From: Kalaharituber pfeilii
Taxonomy: Eukaryota > Ascomycota > Pezizomycetes > Pezizales > Pezizaceae
Direction: 5' to 3'
Length of the DNA stretch: 64,000 bases
Assembly: GCA_015179045.1 (NCBI GenBank)
Contig: WHUZ01000035.1
Location: forward strand, 1-64,000
A program made the position numbers and the translations under genes. Below are positions 32,701-45,729 of the stretch, piece after piece (the stretch's first letter is position 1; each line of letters begins with the position of its first letter). The notes beneath the pieces are model-generated. The model saw nothing but the letters and a program-made list of their open reading frames with translations. It ran no database searches and was not told the origin of the DNA.

Positions 32701-35700
32701 GCAGCAATCCAGGCGACTACCAAGTATCACCTTCCTATAACGCCTCAATGCAGATGCAGACCTTCAAAAGTCCACACCTCAAAATTCCAATCAACCAAAC
32801 ATATCTTGACATCTTCCTCATGTGCACATTCGTCTCTACACTAACATCATACGCAGACACAATCTCTGAAACCCAACCTGCTCCAACCCGCCTGTCCCTC
32901 TCTGCAGCATCACCCCATCAATTTCAGATCTGTTCAAGCCCAAACTTATCGATCCATCTGCTATCCCATCGATCCCCCATGCCCTTTATATTACACTTAC
33001 ATCTCTTTTGTTTATCCCAGACCGGTCCGGTCAACGCTCCTCTGCGCCTACAATTGAGTAGATACACATGGCAGCACTGCGAGTGCCCCACACCTACAAT
33101 GCCACTAGTTTCATATGGGTATCATCACTGTCAAGAACCGGCCCAAGGTCATCAAAACGAATTTGCAAAACAAATCATAGAGTGACATTGGCAAACAATT
33201 CTTTGCCTAGATGGAGCACCTCCTTATCTCAACCATTTGACATACCAGTACATAGATGACATAATGTAATATACCCATATTATCGTGCATCTATGCGGCT
33301 TCTTTCTTTTTCCCCTTCCTCCTAGGCTAGGTGACAATTTGCTTCTTCTATAGTTCCTTTTCCCCAGACTTGTTAAGCAACGCCTGCCCAGCAGCGCGGC
33401 TACGGTATCTAAATACCTACCCGAACATTCTACACACACATATAAATCACATCTGGGAGAACATACAATTACACAAACATCATATTAGATTCGAACATTG
33501 TAGATATGAGTAGCGGATCGCATTCATCAAAGAGCATCTGATTAAAATACACCAACGTGGAAATGACCTGACACCTTGGGGTTCTGCTACTCTTCGGATC
33601 GGCTCACGAGAATGAACTCAGCCTAGCAGCATACACTGCTCCTGCAGTAGGGGTTGGAGTTTGAGCATTGTCGTGAGGCAAGCAGAATGTCCTGTTTAGT
33701 GATTATCGCACAGCCAGCCCCAATTCATCATAGCCCGACGGAAGCTCAAAGAAACGGTCTATTCCGATGACAACTTCTCTCATCACAAGCATCGCAGTCC
33801 CGTTTCCAATATGGACCGCCAACTCATGGCAGGCTCCACTCATGCCACCTCGTATACACTTTCCTTTTTCCCAACTCATCTCTGCCCAGCTTCTCGAGAT
33901 GCGTTGTACTCAACCTCCACCCATTAGCTGCCCTGAGCATGTATATCCCAGATGCTGTACTGGGCCGTCAATTGGGATCCGGGCCGTGCGCCTGTACCTA
34001 GCTAGGGCAACCGCGAGGGCAACCGGCCCTAGACTACTCAAACCGAATGTCAACATCGAGCGATCAGCAATGATGTCCGAGAGCCATCCACTCTAGGTGT
34101 ACTAAAAGCAACATTTCCTTTGCCGTATATCATCACGCTCCTCTGCCCAGCATAGAGCCGAGAGGCTAAGCTTAGGGAGGTAAATTTTTCCCAGAGCTAT
34201 CCATCTGAGCTCGCCACGTCGAGGCGCAGATCACGGGGCTTAATTCATTAACCTTACAGTAAGGGTCAATGTGGCGTTCGCTAGACACTCCACGTGCTAC
34301 TTGGATTCCTTCTACGAGGCTTATTTGGAAGGTAATCTAAAATGTGTAAAAAATAATATATGATAATAATCTCCTTGACGTAAATGTTACACCACGTTTT
34401 GAGAAAACCGAAATACCCAATATACTGTATGTATTCCCTTTCCTCCGGGTATACGAAACGGGTATACGAAATATTGGGTAAACTTTACCCAACGGTGCTC
34501 GGAATAATACGAGTAAGACTGAACAAAACGGCATTCCCTGTTCTTCGTGGGCATTCCCCACTTGGCAATGGGCCTCCCATATCGGCCATATTAACACATG
34601 TGGTCGATATATGAATCCATTTCCCCCGGGCCGCAATATATCCAAATTCCTTGGTCCCTGCACCGCCCCCTTCCCAAAAGTTATGATTACAATAAAAACA
34701 AGAAGGGTTTGGTTTATTAAAAAAAAAAAATTAATATAAAAACATTTAATTAATTTTTTTTTCCCAGGAAAATTCTGGAAGAAAATCCTCAAGTGGGGAA
34801 AGAAAATAGAAATGCGAGTTTTTACCGCTCACCGCTGCCTTATCCCAGCGACTTTCCTAGAAGGTACCTTCCTATTACCCCACCTGGAAATACCCCGATC
34901 TCAAAAAGGCAGTTTTGAATAATGTCTGGTTAAACGCCATTAACTTTAATCGCTCGCGTGTACGAAGGGGTCCTACCTAGTCCCATATCAGAAGGGGCCC
35001 CTAGTGTTATAGATCGGATTTTGCTAGTATATACCCATTTAGGTAGGTAGTCATTCCATCAAAGCTCGTCGTAAGTATGTAAGACATACATATCATAAAC
35101 GAAACGGTTCCACATTTCGTTGTAAAACTCTCACCTAATCTCGACTTCAGGCTTTCAAACATATTTCCACCATTAGATGAATCCAGTATCAAAAAATCGG
35201 GTTTCTAACATATGACCCTTACTAGCCGTACTGTAACGGAACTATACATAAAGCGTAAGTCGAGGAAATTCCGATTCCCCCCATCGCCCAATTCCTTGGT
35301 TCCGAGAACCCGAGTGAAAAAAAAAAGCATCACTTCACTTTCACCCCTCTAACTATACGCTGCCCCTGTTTTAGCCCACGGACGCAGGCGTCTTCTCAAC
35401 TGACAAAATTCTCCTTCCAAATTCGATTTCTTATAATTACCATTGAAATCGGTTGCCTAGGTTACTCCGGCCTCATCCCTACCCCTATCCATCTATACCC
35501 CCGCTGACTCCACATAACGTTGCAGACGTGTCCTCCGGTTCTTGTACTCTACGCGTCTTCTCTGGGATTGTTAGCAGCAAACCACGAATACCTCCCAAAC
35601 GTTTAACCCCAACTCCAGCATTAGCACTAGCAATATATCTGCCTAGTTGGTGATTACCCGGCCATTGCCATTCTCCACATCCAATTGATCTATATCCGTC

Positions 35701-38700
35701 AGCGTTGCGGGAAGAGCAAGTGGCATATAGAGTAAATACACCCATATAGCTAATAGCTAAGTATATGCGCATATGGCAATAGATAGTATGTGGTTTGTGA
35801 GATATGATATGTGATGCAGTTCATGAGACACTTAACGCAGAGACTGAGACTTTGAATGTGCCTCATTGCACATTTACCTTCGCCCTACCTAACCTCCACT
35901 CTTTCTTATACAGCACAGCAGGCTTTCTCTCTGTACGCACGTATGTCTCGATTCGTGTAGCAATGGCGTATCAGCCTCCGTCGCTGTCCTATTCGCAAAT
36001 TTCCTATCACTGTAACTCTCACATGAAGCAATAAGTATGGTTCCTGTCGCAAATATCGTACATCAAGGTTCCGCGATTGAATTCGACGGAGCGCCGCATG
36101 GGAACCTACATATAGAGCACATACTTCATACATCCTGCAGGCCAGGGCCAGGGTCGGAAGCGCTTATTTTGGTTGACACGAAGCACTTTAGAGTACTCCC
36201 ATTCTGATTCCACCTCATCCCATGTCGGAACCACACCAGCATCTCCCATCACTGGTCCGATAAAAATCCCCACATAGTTGATCTCCATGCCTCAAATATT
36301 TTTCCCTCTTGAGTTTTATTACTTAAAGCAGAATACATGTTGGATGGAAGTCCCGGAACTAATGAATGAATTACCGTGAAATTCAGGGGGGACAGGTCAG
36401 ACAAGGGGCTCCAAAAAGGTTCGCAGGTACAGCGTACCCGAGCCCGAGGAGCCTTAGTGCCGACAGCGGCGACAGGCGATGTCTACACCGGCGAAAGACC
36501 CAGGAGGCGAAAACGGTGTGCCGAGCTGCTCGTGGATAGATGAGTGGATGGTGGACAATGGCAAAGTTGTGCAAGTCAGATGAGATGAGTTCCAATAACA
36601 GCAGGTGTTAAGTAAAAAGAAAATATGAAGGAAAGGATGAAAGCTTAGGAGAGAAAAAAAAAGAAATGTCAAGAAAAAAAAAGAAAGCACGGTTGATGAC
36701 GACGGTGATGGACGGTATGATGACGATGGTGATGTGGCAAGTTAAACTGAAAGAATCAATTATGGTCAGCAGTCACACATGTATGTGTAACAGTAGTGCC
36801 GGTAGATGTTGCTCATATCGGTATGCGCTGCTGTGAAAGGAGTCACCATCAGTGCTCCCATCACTTTGTTTCTTTTTCCGGCCATAGAGTTCCCATTCTC
36901 CTTTTCAGAATCTCCAATCAAACACTTCTCCTACGCGAAAATTATTGAGCAAGTGATTTCGCCATGTGAAGGAGCCCAAATTGGCTTTGCTTGAACGAAT
37001 ACAGTAGGCACCCTGTATATCCATGTGCAAAGTGCAACTGTGCCTAGCTAGGGGTTCAGCGCCTTGTGGACCCCCACTGATTTCAACCAGTAATAGTATG
37101 AGGGACTACCATACGTGAACGGGAAAATGAACGAATGCATGCACATGTGAGCTCTGAAATAGAGAAGGAGGTAGTGGACATGTTCCATCGAGTAATTGAT
37201 CAGTTGCAACACATGTGGTCATCGGTGGTTTATGTTGGGGGACAAGGGGTACGAAGCTCTACCCATTTGAACTGTCATTATGGAGACATTCAATCCAAGT
37301 AAGCTTTAGATAACCTTTCGCCTCATAGCAAAGCTATTCTCCAGTCACCCAACATAGCGATTAATCATATCCTTAGTCCGTGGGCAAGAATATTCAATGT
37401 GCGTTGCTGATTTGACGTTGGTTAATTCATGTTTTATCGTTCACCAGTATTAGAAGGAGCTGATTTGATGATTTGCTGTGAGTGTGGGGGTAACATGGTA
37501 GAACACTTCATGGCTCATACATAACAAATGACCGGGATAACGTGATGCTGTGCACCTCTGTAAGAAACACTAAATTTCTCATCATCTGTTGCGCCATCTT
37601 TGAAGCACATTGCCACTGTTATTAAAAGCCATCGTCAGCTCTCAACCACAATAGAAAGGGGCGCAAGTAAGCTCCCACCTTCCAAACCTCAGATATCACA
37701 GAGAATCTGCACGTTTCAGCTGTACAACGCGTCACTGGCCATTGAAGAATCAGATGATAGAATCTAAAGGCCTAGCACTTACCGCAGAAAGCTCAACATT
37801 GGGCTGTTGCCCAGTTTCCCCACCCAGCCTCCCAGCCTCCCCCACCATACCCTGCATGCAGCACATCAAAACTCAATGTATACCGCCCAGTTTCCAATAA
37901 TGATACCCTCCATCATACATATGGATGATTGCAGAGTAAGCCCCAGTCCAAGATTGTGCATAGCAAAACATCAGATAGCTTATGGTATATGCGGCGGCAC
38001 GATAAACATGCATAGGTAGAGTAATCTAAGAAGCCTTCGTAGATGTCACAAGCTACGGACCGATAATCCGTGCGGGAACTAATTCTAGCTCCGAGGTCAG
38101 AATCATATGAAGATGAGATGTATCATGAATCTTATTTGGTGATTCTTGCCTTGAATCGTATTGTAAGTTAATCTCTCACTGACACAGTTCGAGGTATGAC
38201 GAACTTGTCAGCTTGCAGGCCAATAGGTACTTAATGAAGGATCAGTGTATCAACGTGATGGGATCATGTCGGAATTTCATCAGGCAAGGATATTTCTCCA
38301 GCCGTTTCTCTGGTTGCGTTTGACATTTAGTGAAGCAGATGGGGGCCAAGTTATAGGCCGTGCAAGCGGTCTGTGAGCAGGTGAGGCTAAGGTCTGTGCC
38401 TGTATGGAAAATACCCGTCAGTAGCAATATCCATCCCCGATCCGGTAGAGTACTGGGGGGTAGGGGAAAATACCCAGAAGTGCTATGCATGCATTAATGT
38501 ACGCTACTGGACAGGGGAAAGAAGGTATCAGAACTTTTGTATGGGATTTATATACAAAAATACGACACCCGTATTTTTTTAACTGCAAGTCAATAAAGTA
38601 TTGCATAATTCCATCTGACTACTATAACAACAAAGCCAATCTGGCACACTTCTAACTAATGACAGGAGTCTTTCTTTTATCATTTTTATCCCACTCTTGA

Positions 38701-39706
38701 AGCTTTTCTCCTTCATTTGTGCATTTATCATGTAAAGTAATAATTCAGACGTGCTCAACTCAAGTAGTTTCTCGATTGTGAATTTCATGACCGGAATCTT
38801 TGCGTGCCGAGCTCGGATTTTATTTGACTATTGTATGAGGCTTCAGCGGGTGATTCGAGGCTATGGCTGGGAAATGGATTTGTGCGGGTTAGTTGAAAAC
38901 AAATGTTAAAGCGTGTAGCTATGCGAAGCATGTAGGAAATGCCTGTAGGGTAACAAGTATTACATAACCAACAGGTGAACTCTATCCTAGCAACTATCCC
39001 TGTCACATTGTATGCAAGACCGATCCCTACCCCCGAGAACATTACAGCCCGACAAGCATAACCCCCGCTTATTCAAGGCCAAGTCACAGCCTCTATGTTC
39101 AACCCGGGGTTTGTTTTGGAGGATCCTTGTGATCATATTTCTATGAAGAAGAATATTCATTAGCAGGAGAGCCTTAATTCTGCTAGCAATAACTAGAATC
39201 CCAGCTTTACTTCGCATTCATACAAAATACGAAGCTGAGTTCCAGCGGAGTTGATTGGTACTCATAAACTGAAAACCTTTCGTCCAACTGCATGTGAAAA
39301 GCAAGATACGGGAACTCGCGTGGGTTTGGGTTGTGCACAATGATGATCCATAATGATAGACCCTGCATAAGATAAGGAGGCGGGCCTTCTATCTCCTCTC
39401 TGATTGGCTGTGGAATCTGGCATGTATTCTGCTGCAGCGTTCATGAAGAATGGTATTGCCAGGCTTCGTTCAACTTGAGTCCCGCTGAGAGAACCCCATT
39501 GTTAGCATTGGGATAACGTTGAGAAATAATACCAGGGATCATTATAGATATCGTACGATAATCTCTTGAGTTAGACAGTGATGAACATACATTCACAAAC
39601 TACAAAGCTCGAGCCTTCAAACATGGGAATTCTGATGAAAGCCAGTAAATATGTGATTAGATCTGCCTCTCTCCCGCATAAGATCTGCTTGCTTTATGCC
39701 GGTGTA

Positions 39707-39840
39707 CAAGTGACCCTGGCTATAATGGACCTCTTTTTAGCGAAAACCTTGCTCTAGTGTATACACAGGTGCCCTTACTATAGTGAAAACTAGTTATAGT
39801 AGAGAAAATCGGTCGGATTATTGTCCGCCAGGGCCAACTG
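39707..39840. mobile_element. MITE of the pogo/Tigger type, 134 bp
   Basis: It is flanked by TA at 39705-39706 and 39841-39842. The ends begin CAAGTGACCCTGGCTATAAT and, inverted, CAGTTGGCCCTGGCGGACAA. The interior shares CTATAGTGAAAACTAGTTAT-like and GAGAAAATCGGTC segments with the element at 58023-58195, so the two are members of one non-autonomous family. No coding capacity. Confidence 0.75.
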
Positions 39841-42800
39841 TATCTGTTGCCGCCCTCTGATATTGTACAGAAAATGGTGTTTCTTCCGGGTGGCACTTGG
39901 AACAAATCCCTAGTAGAAAATACGCATGGCACTCGCATTGCAGCTTTTGATACTTCATAATCAAGTGAATGTGATATGCACCTGGGTATTTGAATTGAAA
40001 AGCCAAGCTATCACCTCACTCACAAGGAGGCCCATCCACCTGGCCCGGAACTGTAGAAGTCCCCAAACTTTGAGGGGTTCGGTTCAAGTAGAACAGTGGC
40101 TTTATGTACTTGAAGGGTTGGGGAAAGTCCGAGCAAATTTTCTGTCAATTTTGCGTTCATTATTATGTATTAGGAGGATTTTCTGTGATTTTGTTCTGAT
40201 CACCGGTTTCCACAAAATTCTAGTTAGACTGGTCCGACAGCCACCACCTCGGAGAACGCATCATAAACTCAAGCGAGGTAGAGACCCTAGGATAAGAGAA
40301 CTTGCTGCTACACGTACCTCATTAGATCGGAATGCCTCATTCATTACTAATATTTGCTTAACAATCCAAAATTCGGCAATAATCCCTGATCGTTGTTCTC
40401 GCGGTGGGTTCAATAAAAGCTACTCCCATATTGCTCCATAGGACTCGTAATATATATATATACTTTCATTTGATTGTCGCAACCAGCTAAATTTTGTCTC
40501 GGCACATCATGAGTTTATTCCATTCTGCACCTTTTTTCTTTTTTTTACTTTTCTGCTCGCTTATCTCGCCCTCCCTTGTTATATCATTTCTGTCTAGGTT
40601 GTTGTTATGCACTCCAATTCCAATCCAGTCATTGGGAGACGCATGAAATACGTAACGCATGTATGATAGAATGGAATTTAGAGCAATTAGTCGGCGCCTA
40701 TTTAGAGAACGTCGCAATCAACAGAATACTTCCCTCAGCGTTCCTTACTTCTTGTGCCATCAATTCTGTATTGATAACCTATTCCTCTGCACGGAGGGTG
40801 TGGGTGGTTCTTGTTTCCATTTGATATTGCCATTTGGCCTGGAATGATGGTGTGGCGGTTGCAAGGGTATGTTCAGAATCTGACCATACCCAGAGCTTTA
40901 AATTGGTGACCGAAGAAAGGCCAAGCCGGAGGCTAAGTGAGCGTACGACATATTGAACAAATGGATGAAAAGGGGAGCACAGGGCATCATTAGCCTTGAA
41001 GCTTACTGTGGTTTATGATAGCTATTGTAGGGCATTGTCATGCTAGCGGTCGAATATGTGCCTCGTTCAAACACGCGCCTTCCACAGGCGCCCACCCTAC
41101 CTTTCGTCTGGAGACCTAAAAGTATTGTGCGTGTGCGTGTGTGATATGTGCTGATCAGTGCAACGAGAGGAGTATCTGGTTGGCTGTCCGCGGACTAACA
41201 AATCTGGACAGGATGGTGGGCTACTTTGTGGGGGGAGGGGGGGACGTGTGAGTGGATGACGGTGACTGCATTGCTAAGATGAGCATAGCAGCAGCACGCA
41301 GCCTTAATACGATGGGGTAATAGCACCGCCACAGCATAGTAGCTACGTTTGTGCCACCACGCTGCGGCAGCGGGGGGGTGGAGGCCAGTCTATGTATCGC
41401 TGTATGGAGCTGTGAAGCACTCTGCCCTGGCAGTCATGGATGCTTCACGAGCAGGCCATCCCTAGAGCGTCGGGCGAGGAGACGAGGGAGGCGCCGGGCC
41501 AAAAACCCCTCAGGGACTCCTCCTGTCCGTCCAGGAAAGTAGAGGAATATTATTAATGCCGGAGGGGATGGATGTATGGATGCTCCTGGCTCGCTGGGCA
41601 TGGCCGCGCAGCACAGCGGCCTGCAGGCGACCACTCACAAGCTGCCTGCCTGCTGCCTTCCTGGCTGCACCTGCTGCTCGCACCGGGGTCAAACCAAACA
41701 GGAATTTGTCTCTACTTCCCCACGCAGCGCAACTCTTCCCCGCCGCGCCTTGCACGGCGCCGTACATTCTCCACTGCAACCGTAAGGGTGCCCAAACATC
41801 CATCACATACTCTATATCGAGATATTAGGTATCAAACGTACTAGTATGTACAATGCAGCGCCTGTAGCGTTGAATTCAGCCACGCGCGTTGCGGCAGCAG
41901 CCCATAGTGCCCTCGGCGGGCATCCATTAGCCTCCCCTTGTCCACTCCCCCACTGCTCAGTTCCCCCCCCCCCGCCAGCGAATTGCTCACTGACCAGTGC
42001 CGTGTGTGGTCATGCTCCCCCCCCCCACCTCCCGAGCGCAGACTAGTACCGCGTAGAGCAAAGCAGAGCGTACAGTAGGATACAGCTTCAGTGACCGGCC
42101 CCCCCGTCGTCCCTCTTGTTAGCAGGCAAGACCGAGGATGCATTGTAGTCATGGGAAATTAAATCTTTGCACCTCTCCTACACTGCCCCATGACCCCACA
42201 CAATGCCAACAAACTGGATCACTAGAGATGGTGCTCCATGAGGTTGCCTGGACTGAGACTCTATGGATAGAAGATCTGATGCAATATTCTTGGGGCTTCC
42301 TCAGCGGCAGACCTGACACGTCAATCAAGCCAGGAGTCCTTACATGTCCATACATTGACAATGCAACTTCGGAGGTACTGAGGTGCGCAGTCTTGCCCCA
42401 TCCGCCTAAAATGGATGACCTTACCAATCCAACTAATCAAATCCCTCATTGCCACATAAAGCGTCATGTAAGGTGTGCATTTCTTTCATACACAAGTATA
42501 TCATTCCCTAGCTAGCAACAAATACTCTAATACAATGTATGTAAATACAAAACGAGAAGAACCCGCAACTGCAAACAGAATTATTTTAAAACTATTTTTC
42601 CCAGTGAAACCCAGAAGCTATGCAAAGAAAGAAATAAAAACGTTCCATAGTACTACCGAGATAGGAGAGTTCAAAGTTGGATCATAAACCTAGACCAAGT
42701 TACCACCACATCCACTCAGCCAACAACCTGAACAAGAAAGTCCAATACTTAGCTGTAATCCACCACCTTCCTTCCTGCGTATCAGGAGTCCCCAGTTGCG

Positions 42801-43428
42801 ATTCCTAGCTGCCAATCCGCCGACAGACACGATGATGCTAATGAAGTAAGATCAAAATGTGGCTAAGAAAACAAGTGGAGAACGAATTTACGACAAATAG
42901 AATGACCGAAAAAAAAAAAAAAAAAAAGCATAAAAAAATCAGTCTTTGCACCCTTAAACACCGATTTCAAAGGAAGATGATGAATGACGGCGATGTAAAA
43001 AGGGAGGTGGGGAACATAATGAAAAATGAAATGATGAATGTAACACCAGAATAAGAGAAGACAGTCCTTAAAGGAGCCTTGCCATATGAAAGATACCCTT
43101 GTTTGATGACGCCAGAATGAAATAGAATTGTACGCAGAAATGACCCTATAACTATAGAAACCTCCAGTTTTGATATCCCCCGCAACAATGCCATGAAAAC
43201 GACCGGAGTTCATGATGTTGTATAGAATGGTAATTAGACAGAATTATGTGTAATGCCACGCCCTGGTTACTGTAAGTGGTCCTCTATACCTGTATCATTG
43301 AAGAGGAGCCATCGGTTCCAGGAAGCTGCGGCCAAATTGGTAATCCAAGAAACAGAATTGAAAATAGGTGCACCTGCGAAGGTGACATTCTTCGTCCTTC
43401 GGTAGATGAAAAATTCTGAGTGTTTCGC

Positions 43429-45621
43429 TCATGATTTGACCGATACATGTCTCCGATGCCTATAATCCTCTTCCTCCTTCTTCTGCTTTCCTGGTGAATC
43501 CGAATTTGAAGGTGCATTTCCCAGCCCTCCCCGATTAATCCCGTTGTTGATTCCATAACATGATGAATTTTGTTGAGGTGAAGATTGTTGTTGCGTTGGT
43601 GAGAAAAAGGCCCAATCTCTTGGATTCCATGGCCTTTTGTCGTAACAATCATCTTCTGCAATAACCCCCATGACCCCTGAATCATCGATAACTTCATCTT
43701 CCACATATCCCACCATATATCCGTCTCTGTCTCCAAACATCATTGTTGGCTTTTTATCGCATTCCTTTTCTGGACTTCGACTGCGGCGATCACAAACCAA
43801 ACTTCCAGTTGATGAACTACCTGAGGTACCATTTGATGCAGTTGCAAAATTGGAAGGACTGGGTGTATATAACCATTTCGCCCAAAATTGCCCTGATACA
43901 CGGTCCATTGGAGTATTTACTGCTCTTGGCTGCTTCCATCTTGAGCTCCAGAGATAAATCACACCGTTACCCCTACCTTCCTCTTCATTTGCGCACAGGA
44001 TCATAAGCAAATCTGGAATAGTCGGATGCCAGCTAATTGCTTTGACTGGCGAAAGGTGGACAAGTATGGCGTAAGGTCGTAGCAACTTCAGGGACCATAT
44101 CCAGACTGTTGTAGGCATACAGTCGTTCTTGGTTGCAACGAGGTGACCATCAGGCTGGTTGAAAGCGATTGTAGAGATACCAAGTTTTTGATGAACTTCC
44201 GATGGATGGCAAGGAAATGTCGGGAGCGACATCGGCTGAGAAACGATAGAATCTATAAAGTATTAGCGCTTCTGTCTTTCACTCTCCACTGAGAACTTTT
44301 TTATTCTTTCACAAAAAAATAAACTAAAAGCTAAATATATATATATAGGATGTTGAAAACTTACAGTGACGTTCACGAGGCGATGTCATACACTCAGACC
44401 AAACGGAAACGCCTGGTAGACGAATGGTGCTTGTATGATTCATCTCAATCACCTGAAATGGGTGTAAGTTCAGGTGGAATTCACTTAATTGCAGAAAATA
44501 CTTACTGGTGAAAATGTATAATTACTTAGGAAAACCATCCGGCCGTCGTAGCTGCCGATAGTAAGGAAATCACTGTTGGGGCTCCACTCAACACTCTTAA
44601 CTCCCAAGCCCTCGCATTCCCTTTGGTATGTTCGGTACAAATGTCCGTCGGAAGTGTAGATTAAAACTTTGTAGCCCGATGCGGCTGAATCCCAAACTGC
44701 GATCCACCGTCCACAAGGCGCCCATTTCAGCCCTTGAGCGTCGAGTGTAGGGAGTGTCCATGTGGAAGCAAGCCTGTACTTCGTATGGTTGTGCACTGTG
44801 ATGACATCGTGTGTTCCCTGTCGGCAGAGCAAAGCAAAATGAGAAGTACACGGTCGGTAACCATAACCCACTGCCCGATCATCAGTGAAATGACCAATAC
44901 GTTGGGGGAAAGGGGGGAAAAAAAAACTGGGGATTTCAAACATCACGGGAGAAAAGATTAAATGAAAAGAATAGTCGAAAGTGATACATACCGCTTGTAG
45001 AAAATTTAGGATTGTTGATCTCCACATGCTTAGAGTTCACCAGAGACCAGACAGTCACCTTAAGCTATGGAGTATTAGTAGATTATTGACAAGAGCTCTC
45101 GGGAAGTATATACCTGGTAATCCGAAAAAACGATCACTTCGTCTTGATTTCGCCCGAAGTCAACATTTCTGATTCCGCCAAAGCCTTGGTTGATGGTTGC
45201 TGTCCACTTGTCGTCCTTCATGTCGTATACTTGTATTGTTTCCTCATCAGCCACCAGTATCCTCAACGGAGCACCACCCTCCTCCTCTGTCTTGTCAATG
45301 CCACTCCTCCTCTTTCCTGCACCCAAACCATTCCATCCAACACATATTTCATTCTTCACTTGCGGCGACCACCTCACAAACGATATTCGCTGTGCAAATT
45401 CTGAGTTGAGATTAATTATCCTCTTTGCTTGGAGGGTGTGTGCGCATCGTAAAATCAATCTGGTCCCATTGAGGGAGGCTATTAAGGCGCCATTTGGTGA
45501 TGGCAGAGATCCGCCCGAAGCTGTCACTGTGTCAGTAACCTTAAAGACATTGGAGTAGAAAAGAACCCAGCAAGGCCAAATGATTTCTTCACGTACAACG
45601 GAAGTGTGACGAAAAGTCCAT
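43429..45621 (-). CDS. wdr8: WD-repeat protein Wdr8/WRAP73, six exons
   Basis: Predicted spindle-pole/centrosomal WD40 protein. In fission yeast Wdr8 works with Msd1 and the kinesin-14 Pkl1 to anchor microtubule minus ends at the spindle pole body, and the animal orthologue is centrosomal WRAP73. Exons (minus) are 45597-45621, 45114-45526, 44992-45058, 44506-44870, 44365-44452 and 43429-44252, totalling 593 residues. Introns of 70, 55, 121, 53 and 112 bp are all GT-AG with consistent phases. The first splice gives MDFSSHFRLTASGGSLPSPN, colinear with the MNFSEVFKLSS start of WRAP73. Other family blocks are VTVWSLVNSKHV, GLKWAPCGRWIAVWD, VKSVEWSPNSDFLTIGSYDG, LGISTIAFNQPDGHLVATKN and LLRPYAILVHLSPVKAISWH. 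The C-terminal ~120 residues are a low-complexity Gln/Ser/Asn- and Lys/Glu-rich extension not present in the ~460-residue animal protein. Confidence 0.93.
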
Positions 45622-45706
45622 GTAGGTCGAACCGCTCACCAAAGCAGTTGCCGGAATGATTAAGTTGGGACGTTGAATGAATGAATGGAGAAGTCCTAAT
45701 GGGAGT

Positions 45707-45729
45707 GGGGGGGGGGGGGGGGGGGGGGG
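45707..45729 (+). repeat. Poly(G) tract of 23 upstream of wdr8
   Basis: Twenty-three consecutive G on the plus strand (C on the coding strand), 86 bp upstream of the wdr8 start codon and thus in its promoter or 5' UTR. Such a tract can form a G-quadruplex and is unstable in length; the exact count may be a sequencing artefact. Confidence 0.9.

Larger units (their letters stand above)
25825..43428. other. 17.6-kb region without a convincing gene
   Basis: Mostly unique, moderately AT-rich sequence with many short unrelated open frames. Supported contents are a weak exon-like ORF at 29379-29661, GGGTTAGGGTTA at about 29957-29970, a C-rich stretch at 31470-31800, GATGAC-type repeats at 36690-36735, a MITE at 39707-39840 and a GC-rich patch with runs of C/G at 41330-42130. 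A poly(A) run lies at 42909-42926. The last several hundred bases are probably the 3' flank of the Wdr8 gene. Confidence 0.4.

Noticed and set aside
39926..40441. 171-residue plus-strand ORF
   Set aside because: No recognisable domain, not ATG-supported by context, and partly next to a MITE.
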